NCBI GenBank assembly: GCA_027627225.1
Contig: CM051027.1
Location: forward strand, 86,057,951 to 86,121,950
Source of the DNA: Congeria kusceri
Taxonomy: Eukaryota; Mollusca; Bivalvia; Myida; Dreissenidae
Direction of reading: 5' to 3'
DNA length: 64,000 nucleotides
Shown: one piece after another, positions 12,839 through 23,860 of the stretch
How the letters are laid out: the number at the start of each line of letters is the position of its first letter
Numbering within the stretch: position 1 is the first letter of the stretch
Position numbers and translations under genes: made by a program
Notes under the pieces: generated by a model
The model's input: the letters and a program-made list of their open reading frames with translations, nothing else
Database searches by the model: none
What the model was told of the DNA's origin: nothing

Positions 12839-14471
12839 AGTATACCTGAAATAGAGCTGTCTTGTGGTTGAACTTGACTGCAAATGTCTTGATTAATCTG
12901 GCGGTCCGTTGCAACATTCTCTTTATTGCTGAAAGAATTATTGTTATGTTTTACAAATAATGGAAGATTGTAGCTTTAACATGTCAATGTTATTGATATG
13001 ATTGTTTGATATGTTGTCAGGAAACATTTTATGGCTCTTCTAATTTTACTAATTTATTTAGTAAAACAAATATTTTATGTCATAAAAAAGTGACAAACTT
13101 GTGAAGACATAATTATGTTATGGATTAGGCTTTGTTTCAAAGGGTATTGTTTTTTTGCTGATGGCTTGAGAGGTGTATTAATAAACTGCATGATAATTGA
13201 TCTATGATTGTTGTTATTCCTTGTTTCATGATGTAGAAATCACTAGACTACATAAAAGTGCAGGCTGTTTTTTCAGTTAATCACAGTAGCCAGTATATAA
13301 TAAAAAAGTATTTGAAATAACCCACTGGCCTGAAGCCCAGAACCAGTAAAATTCTATACCGGCAAGTTAAAATTTTGACCTGCCTGCCCAAAAGAGCATG
13401 TACAAAAAGGATGAACAATTTTGAAATTAAGATTCAATAATACAACAATGTTCATAATTTGTTTCTCAAAATATATCATCACCTGATTTTCTTATATGAC
13501 TGACTACATGAAAACATCACTATCATTTATAACATTTAAATAATATATGAGTTTTATTTCCTCATTTTGGACAAGTTCAGTTGAAATTGTATGGCTTATG
13601 CCCGAATGCACAAGCCCTTTCAAACAAGTTATTGTGAAGCCTACTAAAATGCATTCAACAAGTACATACTTGTTTGTTCCATCAGCAGAACTTGACAGTG
13701 GTATCAGGACTTTTTTCAAAGTTGCGGATACTGAGCGGTACTAGGTGGTGGCCGTCTTGGTGTAATTTCCTGTCTTGAATATGGGGTGATAGCAGGTATT
13801 GGGTCTGGATAAGCTTCACTTGGCCTTCCATCGTGGAAGTGCTAAAATAACATAACATTGATATGCATAAAACTGATATTATGCTGCTTCTCTTGTAGCA
13901 AAATGTAAAAATAAGTAAACATTTCCATATCAAGTTAAAAAAGATTATGTTCTGTCAAGAATACAACAGTGAAACACAATATAGACTCTTACTTGTCATC
14001 ATAAAAGATTTTCATAAAAATAAACAAACTTTGATCTGGATCACTGAGAAGTCGTTATTTACACTGTGCCATATAAGGAGTTTTACAACCGAAGTTGGCA
14101 ATATAGTAAATTTTCATTGGTCAATAAATCAAATTACAATGACATAAGCAGCTCGTAAACATAGATGGAAATAAAACATTCAAGAGTTTGTTTTGATCAA
14201 GAGCATAAGCCTTTTAAGGTTAACAATAGGATAATCATTGATGCAATATTAAAAACGTTCTAACCTTACTGCAGACGTAAAGGCAGTAGTTTCCTCTTAC
14301 GATCTCTACATCTAGCTGGTGTTTGGGCCGACCGCAAGCTTTAATCCACTGCTTGCATCGCTCAAGCTGATATTTCGGTTTCTGGAACGGATGGAACACA
14401 ACACCACCTTCCAGACGTTCTTTATAGCTACTATCACTGTTACACAGGCCCCACTGGCACCGTTGAACCAT
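10881..14471 (-). pseudogene. THAP + DDE (DDE_Tnp_4 type) transposase of the transposon
   Basis: Three exons on the minus strand: 14471-14265, 13841-13670 and 11986-10881. They sum to 495 codons including the stop, with phases that match at both junctions. Exon 1 plus the start of exon 2 give a THAP zinc finger: CQWGLC, the FHPFQKP motif, the ERCKQWIKACGRP helix and finally CSK joined across the intron to HF (C2CH). Exon 3 begins with a short coiled-coil-like stretch, then a helix-turn-helix region, then the catalytic domain. Its acidic triad is visible: D in VILDGTEIK (codon at 11411), D in GSISDKE (11252) and E in HVERAI (11018), with the usual DKGF box between. Disabling changes are TGA at 13718, TGA at 13706 and TAA at 11678 (all read on the minus strand). 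The stop TAG is at 10883-10881. Exon 2 is less certain at its 3' end; the donor is a good GTATGT. Confidence 0.85.
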
Positions 14472-14656
14472 TTTTCGTGATTTAAAATAAGTTGCAATTA
14501 TCACTTAGTTAGAGAATAAACCAGATCTCCTTTCGGTTAGGTTGTCCAAGAAAAACGCCCGGATGTAAAACTTTACTAGGTGCGCGTCAACGGACGATTT
14601 TCATTGGTTAATCGGTTATCGGTTCTAGAATTGTGGGCGGAGCTGTCTACTGGTTA

Positions 14657-16728
14657 ATTGCTCGCTGAGCGATTTTATGCAGATACGGACAACATACAGA
14701 AGCCATGCAGCAAGATGAAGGGCAATTTGCATGCTGTGTAAACTACATTAAAATATATAGATATTTACTTATATATTCTAAATAGTAGAGAGTTTGTTAA
14801 ATGGTAACAAATTCAAAGGAATTTGTTGATTTTGAAAAAATGCTGTCCAATGTAGAGAAATCGTTCGAATAGGTTACATTAACTGCATCCCATGGATAGA
14901 TCTTTATTAGACAGTAATTTGTCCACATAACTCCAAAGGGTCATTAAAACCTCTACAATATAGAGTCTTTAAACAGTTTGAAACTCCAATTATGGTCATT
15001 AAAACCTCTACAATATAGAGTCTTTAAACAGTTTGAAACTCCAATTATGGGCGACACTGTCAATTGATTGTCCAATTTGTTGTCTTCACTTAAGTGTTCT
15101 TTATAATAAGGAACATCTGTTTCTTAAAGGTTTTCATTTGCAAAGGTGCCATTGTCCTGGTTATTGTTTTCACACATTCGTTTGTTTGGATTGAATATGC
15201 TGTTGGTTGTTTTTAGTCGTTAAATGATATAGCTGCACTTGATTAGAGTTAAGCTTTTAGAGGATGCATGAATTTATTTCACAGCTTACACAAACCTAAA
15301 ATAAAATTGCTGACCTGAAGTGACATCATGTACGTGAACCAATTAAAATGTTGGCAGCCATCTTTTTCACTGGATTGAAATAAAGCCAAGTTTGGTAAAC
15401 CAGGGTTAATTTAATCAATTCAAACATTATTATAGAATGTACTGTATGTTTTGGAAACAAGAACAATTCCGAAACATCCGTAAGTCAGCATAAACATCAT
15501 AATTCCTGTTTTTTATTGAATATCAAGGCTCATTTCCCTTATAAAAATAGAAAGTAAGAAAACTATTAACAGATCAGCTGTGAATAAGCTATCCTAACGC
15601 ATTTTATTATGACTTCTAATGTGAAGTCCACTGGTTTATTATTGCTTTCTTGGTTTGGCTTAGTTCTCTAATATCGGAAAAGAATATTTACTTTGTTGTT
15701 TTTCACCTTTATGTTTGAGGAATGCCAAAGGAAAATAAAGAAATGAGCTTTTTAGTGTTTGATTGTTTCAATTTAAAAAAGATAGATACACTTGTGCTAT
15801 TAATTATTGTTATTTTATGAACATATGTTCAACAAACATCTGACTTTCACGTGGAGAACATATAGGTCGTAAACAATTGTGCAGATCTGAAACCAGAAAC
15901 TCTTCAAGGGCAGTGATCCAAGGCAATCATTTAGTGTTTGTAATTATTGGTACATTAGTAGATTGTAATTAAAATCAGTAATTGCTTTCATATAAATTTC
16001 TTTCAGTTCATTCCAGTGGACCAATATGAAATTTACTATTTGGAAATGGTAAAATTTCAGCTAGCAAGTTATTTGAAATTTACTGTGAGAACTACACAAG
16101 ATTACATGATAGGCAAATTGATTATATTTGTTTTTATGCTAGCTTAATCTAACAATTTTGTCAGATTGCTATTATGATACAGTTAGAGAAAGGTTAGGAA
16201 GATTGCTGTATTCCGTGATGAAGAGGAATCCTGAATCCAGAGATTTTTTGTAAGGTTATGGTGTAGAGATGGCAAGATCACAGGTGATTAATTGCATTGT
16301 TTTGATAACTGGACAATTTGATATTTATTACAAAAGATGCATTTGCATTTTTTTCTGATTTTGTTTAGGAATAATAAGATAAGAAATAAAAGGTTTGACA
16401 TTTAATTTTGCAAGAATGTTGAAACAAACATGTCATAATTATTGAGCCAGATTACAATGGTTAAAGTGTTTTATTACCATTAATGTTATTTTTAGTGAGA
16501 ACGCTTTCTGATAATTATATATACATGTATAAACATTTCACGAAGATTACTTTTATAACACTCAACTCTGGTTTCACTAAACTTGTATAACTTTTAGTAT
16601 TAAAAATATCAAATGTTGTTTCATTGTTTCTGGTCATTCTATCAACAAACTGTTTGGAATTTGTTAGAAAAAAAACTTATATATTTAATATAATGCATAC
16701 ATAAATGTATTCATTGTATTTGGTTTTT
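14657..16728. other. unique AT-rich DNA with one 56 bp direct duplication
   Basis: The phrase GGTCATTAAAACCTCTAC and what follows occur twice in tandem, at 14939 and 14995, nearly identical. The rest shows no gene or repeat that I can support. Confidence 0.6.
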
Positions 16729-17296
16729 TGTGTCGCCTGAGTAGGCAACATATAGGTGTTACTTTTGTCGGCGGTGTCTGCCGCGGTGGCGGCCCCTTTC
16801 GCTTGTCCGGAGCATAACTCTTAGACTATTATAGCTATCAACATGAAACTTCATAAATATATAGATCTCATTGAGGGGAAGTGCAGTGCACAAGAACTGT
16901 TACTCTGTACCTCATACTTTTGGAGTTATTGCCCTTTGTTTATTTTCATACTTAATTTTTGTCCGGAGCATAACTCTTAAACTATGAAATCTATCAACTT
17001 GAAACTTCATAGGTAGATAGATCTCATTGAGGAGAAGTGCAGTGCACAAGAACTGTTACTCTGCACCTCATACTTTGGGAGTTATTGCCCTTTGTAAATT
17101 TTTATACTTATTTTTGTGTCGCATTTTTGGTTTTAATTAGTCTTTTCTTTGCAATTAGCCAGAGTGTAGTGCTTTTGAAGATTTCAATAAATCTGTTAAA
17201 AAAAAAATTTGAGCATTAACCTTAAGTGCTTCTTTATTTGGATTCACGTAAGCTATCCGGCGTCAGGCGACACATCCGACTCGCGGAGTTCTAGTT
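16729..17296 (+). mobile_element. family D cassette (Helentron-like design)
   Basis: A 12 bp perfect inverted motif, TGTGTCGCCTGA at 16729-16740 and TCAGGCGACACA at 17263-17274, encloses two ~170 bp units. The units contain 'tccggagcataactctta' and 'aagtgcagtgcacaagaac'. After the second motif comes a small hairpin (ACTC-GCG-GAGT) and TCTAGTT, ending at 17296. The frame at 17037-17219 is inside a unit. A related copy is at 48935-49678. Confidence 0.65.
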
Positions 17297-19071
17297 TAAT
17301 TAATATATTAAAACCTTTTTGGTATTAACTTTTTGGCATTTAATTTTATTTTATTTTTGTCTACATCTTGAATGAAAAAAAAATAAAATTGAGTTTTTGT
17401 GTGATTGCATTTTAGGCCAGAGTTTTTTATTTCTTGGTTTTCAGACATTTTTGGAAATGTGTCTGGTTGAAAGAGGGAAAAAAATAAAAAATAAAAAACA
17501 GAACAAAAAAAAACAAACAATACAGAATGGAGTTAATTAATTACTAGAATTTCACAAATGGAAATGGGCAGTGATATTAAAATCTTTATGCATTATTACT
17601 TACAAAAATCATATTACACAACATTAACTTAATCACTGCATGATAAACAGCATATTAATACCAATAATAGTAACAGTAAAAAGCAGTGTTTTATATCATA
17701 TAAAAACTACTGTTCAAATATGCTGACACTTGAAGACAGTACGTCGGATATCGCTGGACAGTGGTCATATTATATGTGCATGTATAACAACATGTTTAAT
17801 AAAGTGAAAACTAACTGAATATATATTATTAATAAATCTATATAAGCCCATGAAATTTGTTAATTATAATATTTATATAAAATATATTTAATACAATGAT
17901 TCTAAGATGTTAATTTGTTTTTACTGAGTATTTTCTTCTGACTTGCATGACATAAAAATAACAAAGAGCAGATCATATGAATCATACAGCGATATACAGA
18001 CACAATGCAGGTTACATAAAATTTAGTCATTTCAGCATTATTATTTTTTGGCATTCTGTGTAACAGGTTGAAACCCTTTCACAAAGTAATTTTTACGATA
18101 TCGGGTACATTCTACAATTGTTATTTTTTGTGCTTTTAGGAAAAAATTCGGTTGGCAGATCAGAGAACCAAGAAATCAAAAAACACTTCTTTTGTGTGTT
18201 TGCAAGTTTTATCATTGACAAAGAAAGAAAAAAAGCAATTTGAAAGCTATTTTATGTTTTTGCAACCCTTTTAATGCTAAGATGTATGTGTCGACTGCAT
18301 AGGGTTTGATTTGGATAATATTTTCTTTGACAAATCCCAAATTATTTTTAATGTGTGATGCACATTTTCTCAGAAGGGTTTAAATTTAGTCTGTGAGTTA
18401 TGGCGTCCTGGAAACTTAAGACATTTTCATTTATCATACTGCGGAGATGGCATCTAGTACAAAAATGGTCCATGTTCCCATTTTATTGCCATATTCTTAG
18501 ATTTTTTTAAAGAGACATCTTTATTGTTGGGCATACACTTTTAAGCAATTTCTTTGTTGAGAAAATTGACATATTTAGACATCTTCATTTTTGAGAAAAT
18601 TGGCATTTGTTTTACAACAAGCAAATTGAAAAGATTGATATTTCATATTTTGTTATTTGCTGAACAAGAACTTATTGTGTACATCAATTACTTTGCCATC
18701 CTCTGTGAATAGATCTGCAACTGTTCATGCATTATTCACAAAGTTCGCAAAAAGTTCATTTTAAATATTTATTAAATGTCCATAACAAATTTCAGATACA
18801 TAAGATAAATGTTGATTGCTAAAATATTGAATGATGTTGTTGCCTTTTGGCATATCTTGAACATGCAACTGAATGTTTCAAAATATTCCTTTTGGCACAA
18901 TTAAAGATGAGTTGCCCTGTTGTGGGAAAAATGGTTTGTTACTTTAACAGAACAAATGGCTGAGTAATTATTGTCAATGTGTTTTCTAGCAATTGCTTAA
19001 ATGGTATTTTTTCCCATTTTCATGTCCACACAGAGTTTGCGGTTGTTTCTCAGCATGCATTTTGACTTGTT
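17297..19071. other. unique AT-rich DNA
   Basis: Only low-complexity A/T runs (for example 17372-17520) and no supported gene. The lysine- and phenylalanine-rich frames are compositional. Confidence 0.45.
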
Positions 19072-20438
19072 AGCTCACCTGAGCACGAAGTGCTTGGTCA
19101 GCTATTGGTATAGGGACCTCTCTGGCGTCGTCTGTCGCCCGTCGTCCGTATGCCGTCAACAATTTGGACCGTTATCGCGATAAAGACTACATTTTTTATT
19201 CAATCTTGACCTACCTTGCACAGTTTGTGTATGACCATAAAATCTCAATTGAGGAATTGTTATTGGGTCAGATCACACAAGTAACACCAGAGTTATTGCC
19301 CCTTTTTCATGCAAAAATATTGCAAAATTGCCCTTTTCAAACATACAGACTTTATTTTCCATCCAATCTTTACTAAACTTTAAGAGTTTGTGCATGACCA
19401 TCAGATCTCACCAGACGCCAACAATTGGCCAGATCGTGTTTCAAACACCAGAGTAATTGCCCTTTGTTTATTAGATTTTTTTTACAAAAATGGACATTAT
19501 TCAAGATAGAGACTTCATTTTTCATCCAATCTTCACCAATCTTGCACAGTTTGTGTATTATCATGAGGTTACAGTTGAAGTTGAATATAAGCAAGATTGG
19601 GCCAGAAACACCAGAGTTATTGCCCTTTGTTTGTGAAAAAAATATGCAAAAATGGACATTATTTAGGATAGAGACTTCATTTTTCATCCAATCTTCACCA
19701 ATCTTGCACAGTTTGTCTATGACCATAAGATTAAAGGTGAAGTAAAATATAAGAAAGATGGGCCAGAAACACCAGAGTTATTGCCCTTTGTTTGTGAAAA
19801 AAATTGCAAAAATGGACATTATTCAGGATAGAGACTTAATTTTTCATAATTAATTAATTGATTAATTTTAACTGGTAAAACAGCCTTCTGTACTTTAGAG
19901 AAAGCGACCATGTGTAGGAACTATATTTAGACGTGCCATGTTTGAAAGGTGGCGTGTTCAGTAGGGAGTGTCTGCAGCGTGTTTTTATAAATAAGTATTA
20001 CACACTGATGCAGGTTGTCAAACTGAATATTTTACCGTCGATTGAAAGTGTTTCATGCATATTCAGAACAAGAATAAGGCAATAAAGATCTATATGATTT
20101 TATGTGTAAAGTTTAAAACAAAAATGGATAGTGACGACAGAAACCAGATGTCGCTGAACTCTAGGATCGGTGTATGTCGTGTTGCAGGCTTTATTTCTGT
20201 GTGGGTAACGTTACAAACAGTTAAATAATAATAATAAATCATCTTAGAAGGTGACGGTCATAACCGGATATAGGTATGGAAACAACTTAACGTTTACACA
20301 AAGCATTCGTGCTGACCAGACACGGCAATTTAGAAAACAAATCGCGTTTCTGGTTGGCACGGTTCACAAGAGAAACTACGTGGATATATGAAAAGGAATT
20401 GAAATGGTTGTATCTGTCACTCATGTGACAGTTCTAGT
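19072..20438 (+). repeat. family A cassette, 5' end and array; a different 3' end
   Basis: It starts AGCTCACCTGAGCACG with the AGCACGAAGTGCT hairpin, then 'tgtcgtccgtatgccg' style sequence, then units of ~125-170 bp. The units carry 'ggacattattcaggatag', 'cttcatttttcatccaatc' and 'agagttattgccctttg'. The array stops near 19855. At 20414-20431 a hairpin CTGTCACTCATGTGACAG is followed by TTCTAGTT. This is the 3' design of another cassette, so the region may be a fusion of two elements. Confidence 0.6.
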
Positions 20439-21450
20439 TTGTATTTGTTTTTAGCTCACCTGAGCTCAGCATGAAGAGCTCGGTGAGCTATTGGTGTAGG
20501 TGACGTCGTATGTCGTCCGTGTGCTGTCAACAGATTGTTTTATTTTTACGACAGAGACTTCACATTTTATTTAATCTTAACCAAACTTTTGTTTATGACG
20601 ATAAAATCTCGGATGGGTTTGTTATTGGGCCATATCACACCAGTAACGCTAGAGTTATTGCCCCTTTTTCATGCAAAAAAGTGCAAAAATGTCTTTTTCC
20701 ATCATATAGACTTTATTTTTCATCTAATCTTAACCAAACTTTCACAGTTTGTGTATGACCATCAGATCTCAGCTGACGCCAAATAATTGGGCCAGATCGT
20801 TTTTCAAACACCGAAGTTATTGCCCTTTGTTTAAGGAAAAATTTACAAAAATATACATTATTCAGGATAGAGACTTCATTTTTCATCCAATCTTGACAAA
20901 TCTTGCACAGTTTGTCTATGACCATGAGATTACATTTGTAGTCGAATATAAGCAAGATCTGACCAGAAACACTGGAGTTATTGCCCTTTGTGAAAAAATA
21001 TGCTAAAATGGACATTATTCAGGATAGGGACTTCATTTTAATCCAGTTTCCATCAATCTTGCACAGTTTGTCTATGACCATAAGATTACAGGTCAAGTTG
21101 AACATAAGCAAATTGGGCCAGAAACACCTGAGTTATTGCCCTTTGTTAGTGAAAAAAATATACAAAAATGGACATTATTCAGGATAGACTTCATATTTCA
21201 TCCAATCTTCACCATTCTTGCACAGTTTGTTTATGACCATAAGATTAAAGGTGAAGTCAAATATAAGCATGATCAGGCCAGAAACACCTGAGTTATTGCC
21301 CCTTGTGTGTGGAAAAAAAATATCAACAAGTTATCAGTGACTGGCTTGCACACAGGATTTTTTTATCCAATGTTGACCAAATTTACACCGTTTGCATATG
21401 ACCATAAAAATTGATTGATAACATTTGATTTCCAACAATTGCAAACCTTA

Positions 21451-23280
21451 CGAGGGCTTTCCGGAAAGTCCGTTCACATCACCTATAATTGACTAAAACA
21501 ACGTTATATTTTGTTGAAAGTTGGCAAATATGTTCACCCTTTGTTTCTTACCTGACATAATTTTCAGAATGAGTTGTCTAACATAATGCCTTTATATATA
21601 TCAGCATGGTGATAGCGGGGTCGATTGTACATGGCACTTTGAACTTGGTATTCACGATACACATTACTTAAGATTTGTTTGAAAAACTGCAGGAAATGCT
21701 ACTATAATGATGGACGTAATCAGTATCTGTTTTCTGACCTCCTTTCAAAGATTTAACGTTTTTACTTGGTCAGTGCTCTTTTGTAATAAAAAAGAGTAGG
21801 AGTAATGTCTGAAACAAAATCTACGTTAGATGACCGTACGGAGCAGCATAGCGTCATAAAATTTTGTGCGAACGCTGGGATGACTCCTGTTGAAAGTTTT
21901 AAAATAGAGGAAAATGTGACAATGGTTGTGTTCGACGCCTTGTCTACAAGTGGCACAAGCGATACGTGGATGGTGAAACAAGTACGGCAGATAAAGAAAC
22001 AAGTGGTTGACCGAAATCAGTCCCAAAAAACTCAACGCAGCAAGTTGCAGACCTACTGAATAAAGACAGGCGGAGAACTGTGCGGGAAATTAGCCATCTG
22101 CTGAGTTTAGGGCGTACTGTGGTTCATGAAATAATTGTGAACAAACTGGGATTTAACAAAGCGTGTGCAAGGTGGGTGCCCCGTCTATTGAAACCAGAAG
22201 AGAGAGAGACGCGCGTCCACGTTTTACAGGAGTTTCTACACGGGTATCAACGTGAAGGTGACTCTTTCTTATCGCGGATCATAACAACCGATAAAACCTT
22301 TCTTCATCTCTATGAGCCGGAGTCAAAAGCTGAATCAATGGTGTGTAAAAGGCCAACATCTCATCCACCGAAGAAAGCCTGCTCTGCCAAGTCAGCAAAG
22401 AAGTATATGTTCATCTTTTTCATGGACCCTTCCGGTATGCTGTTGCAACACACCGTCCCTGACAATGCCACCGTGACTGCCACATATTATCAAAAGGTGA
22501 CGTATACCAATATATATATTCTTACTTTGTTTATTTACATAGCATCTTAACCCGGGATCGAGTTCATTTAATTGATGACACTTGTAAACATAAATAATGT
22601 TCTATATTTGAATGGCTATTGTTGTGTGTTTCAGGTGATACGCTGCCATCTAACTCGTGCAATTAGTAAGAAGAGGTACAGCATGGACTTAGAGAAGACC
22701 ATATTCCACCAGGACAATGCACCTGCTCATTGGTGTGCTGAGACCCTCTCAACCATAGAACTTTTTGTGTTTTGAGAGATTAGCGCATGCGTCATTTAGT
22801 CCAGATCTTGCCCCCATGGACTTTGCGCTTTACCCTCGGCTACTTTCCGACATCATGGGCAATCCTTATTAGAACTTGGATGATCTGCATACGGCAGTTT
22901 GATCTGTAGTCCGGAAGTACGACAAGTCGTGGTTCAGTGATATTTATCAGAAATGGGTTGAAATACACAGAAAGTGCATAGCTGCAGATGGGGAATGCTT
23001 AGAAATATCCTGAATTATTTGTGACTGGTATGTTGTTCACTAATGCCACTGCACTAGCGTAACATCATTTTGACGTTGACATATAATTAAAGTTCGCCGT
23101 ACATATATATGTGTATGTATACAAATTGATGTATTTTTGTTATACATGGATGTTTCAATATGATTTTTTCTATGATCATTAGATTATCTTTGTTGTTTAT
23201 GCAAATCAATTAATTACATAAAAGTAATATAATTTAGCCTCAAAATGCATGTTGTGAATGGACTTTCCGGACAGCAATTG
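21451..23280 (+). mobile_element. mariner-type transposon with TA duplication
   Basis: The 1830 bp element is flanked by TA at 21449-21450 and 23281-23282. Its ends are 27 bp inverted repeats with 5 mismatches, sharing the core TCCGGAAAGTCC. The paralogous family A copy at ~36126-36160 shows the unoccupied TA site with the same flanks (CAATTGCAA...TTGTATGCAGTTATT), which fixes both borders. Confidence 0.88.
21805..23013 (+). pseudogene. mariner transposase, decayed, with one spliceable intron
   Basis: The N-terminus (from 21805) has the helix-turn-helix style FCANAGMTPVESF. A frameshift near 22040 moves the frame to QVADLLNKDRRRTVREIS. Catalytic marks follow in order: ITTDKTFLHLYEPE (first Asp), FHQDNAPAH (second Asp) and SPDLAPMDFALYP (third Asp). 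About 34 residues separate the second and third Asp, as in DD34D mariners; this count crosses a frameshift. A 138 bp interval, 22497-22634, begins GTGACG, ends TTTCAG and interrupts the frame exactly between YQK and VIRCHL, so it reads as an intron. A second frameshift lies near 22760; stops occur at TAG 22870 and TGA 22900. The terminal stop is TGA 23011-23013. The gene cannot make an active enzyme. Confidence 0.82.
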
Positions 23281-23860
23281 TAGATGCAGTTATTTGTATG
23301 CAACATGGATGGCTTCAGAGCCTGCATTATTATCATTTACCATCATTGGAAAGACAATTATCAAAGAAAAAGCAAAACTGGACCTTAAAGCACAGCCATC
23401 GCAATTATCGCATTGCAACATGTTCTTGAAACCTGTCTGCAAAAAAGACATCAAATTCTACGGTTTCTGCAGTTTCCAGAATTGTCACTAATGAAAAAGG
23501 GTCAGGTAAGAATATCGCGAAAAATAATTTGATAAGCAAAAACACTGCACATCCACTACCCAACTCGTACTTTAGTTAGCCCATTTCACTAACCCATGTT
23601 ATAAATCAAACCGATCCTATCCCCCTTTGGGGAAACGTGTATTGTTCAGATACCTTAATTTTCATACCTGTCACAACAGTATGGTCTTCATCCGTGCCAG
23701 TTCTCAGATGAGCACTGTGGGCCATCATGGCCCTCTTGTTGTATATTATTAAGTCTCGATGGTATTGACATTTAATTTTTTCTGTTTGTGTATGGTAATT
23801 AATATTTGTAGCTACATTTTAAGATAACAAACTGATCCCTAAATTTGATGTCTAATTATT

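Larger units (their letters stand above)
9178..14656. mobile_element. ISL2EU-type DNA transposon, full length, two genes
   Basis: The 5479 bp element has 14 bp perfect terminal inverted repeats (TAACCAGTAGACAG at 9178-9191, CTGTCTACTGGTTA at 14643-14656). Both ends also carry GCTCCGCCCAC, at 9202-9212 and inverted at 14633-14643. The repeats are flanked by AT on both sides; because the flank is AATT, a 2 bp AT or 4 bp AATT duplication cannot be told apart. The element encodes a THAP+DDE transposase on the minus strand and a SWIM+YqaJ nuclease on the plus strand. From what I know of the families, a YqaJ nuclease beside an IS5-like THAP transposase with AT target duplication defines ISL2EU; PIF/Harbinger would have a 3 bp TWA duplication and a Myb-like second protein. 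Both genes carry in-frame stops, so this copy is dead. Confidence 0.85.
20453..23740 (+). mobile_element. family A cassette, complete, split by a mariner
   Basis: The 5' end is AGCTCACCTGAGC and the 3' end is CTCAGATGAGC, then the hairpin GGGCCATCATGGCCC and TCTTGTT. These are the marks of the family. A tandem array like that of the 19072 copy fills 20560-21330. The mariner at 21451-23280 lies in the 3' part; removing it restores colinearity with the copy at 35180-37716. The element encodes nothing of its own, which fits a non-autonomous Helentron derivative. Confidence 0.75.

Noticed and set aside
9178..14656. PIF/Harbinger assignment for the two-gene transposon
   Set aside because: The partner gene is a YqaJ nuclease rather than a Myb-like protein, the transposase has a THAP finger, and the flanks show AT rather than a TWA duplication.
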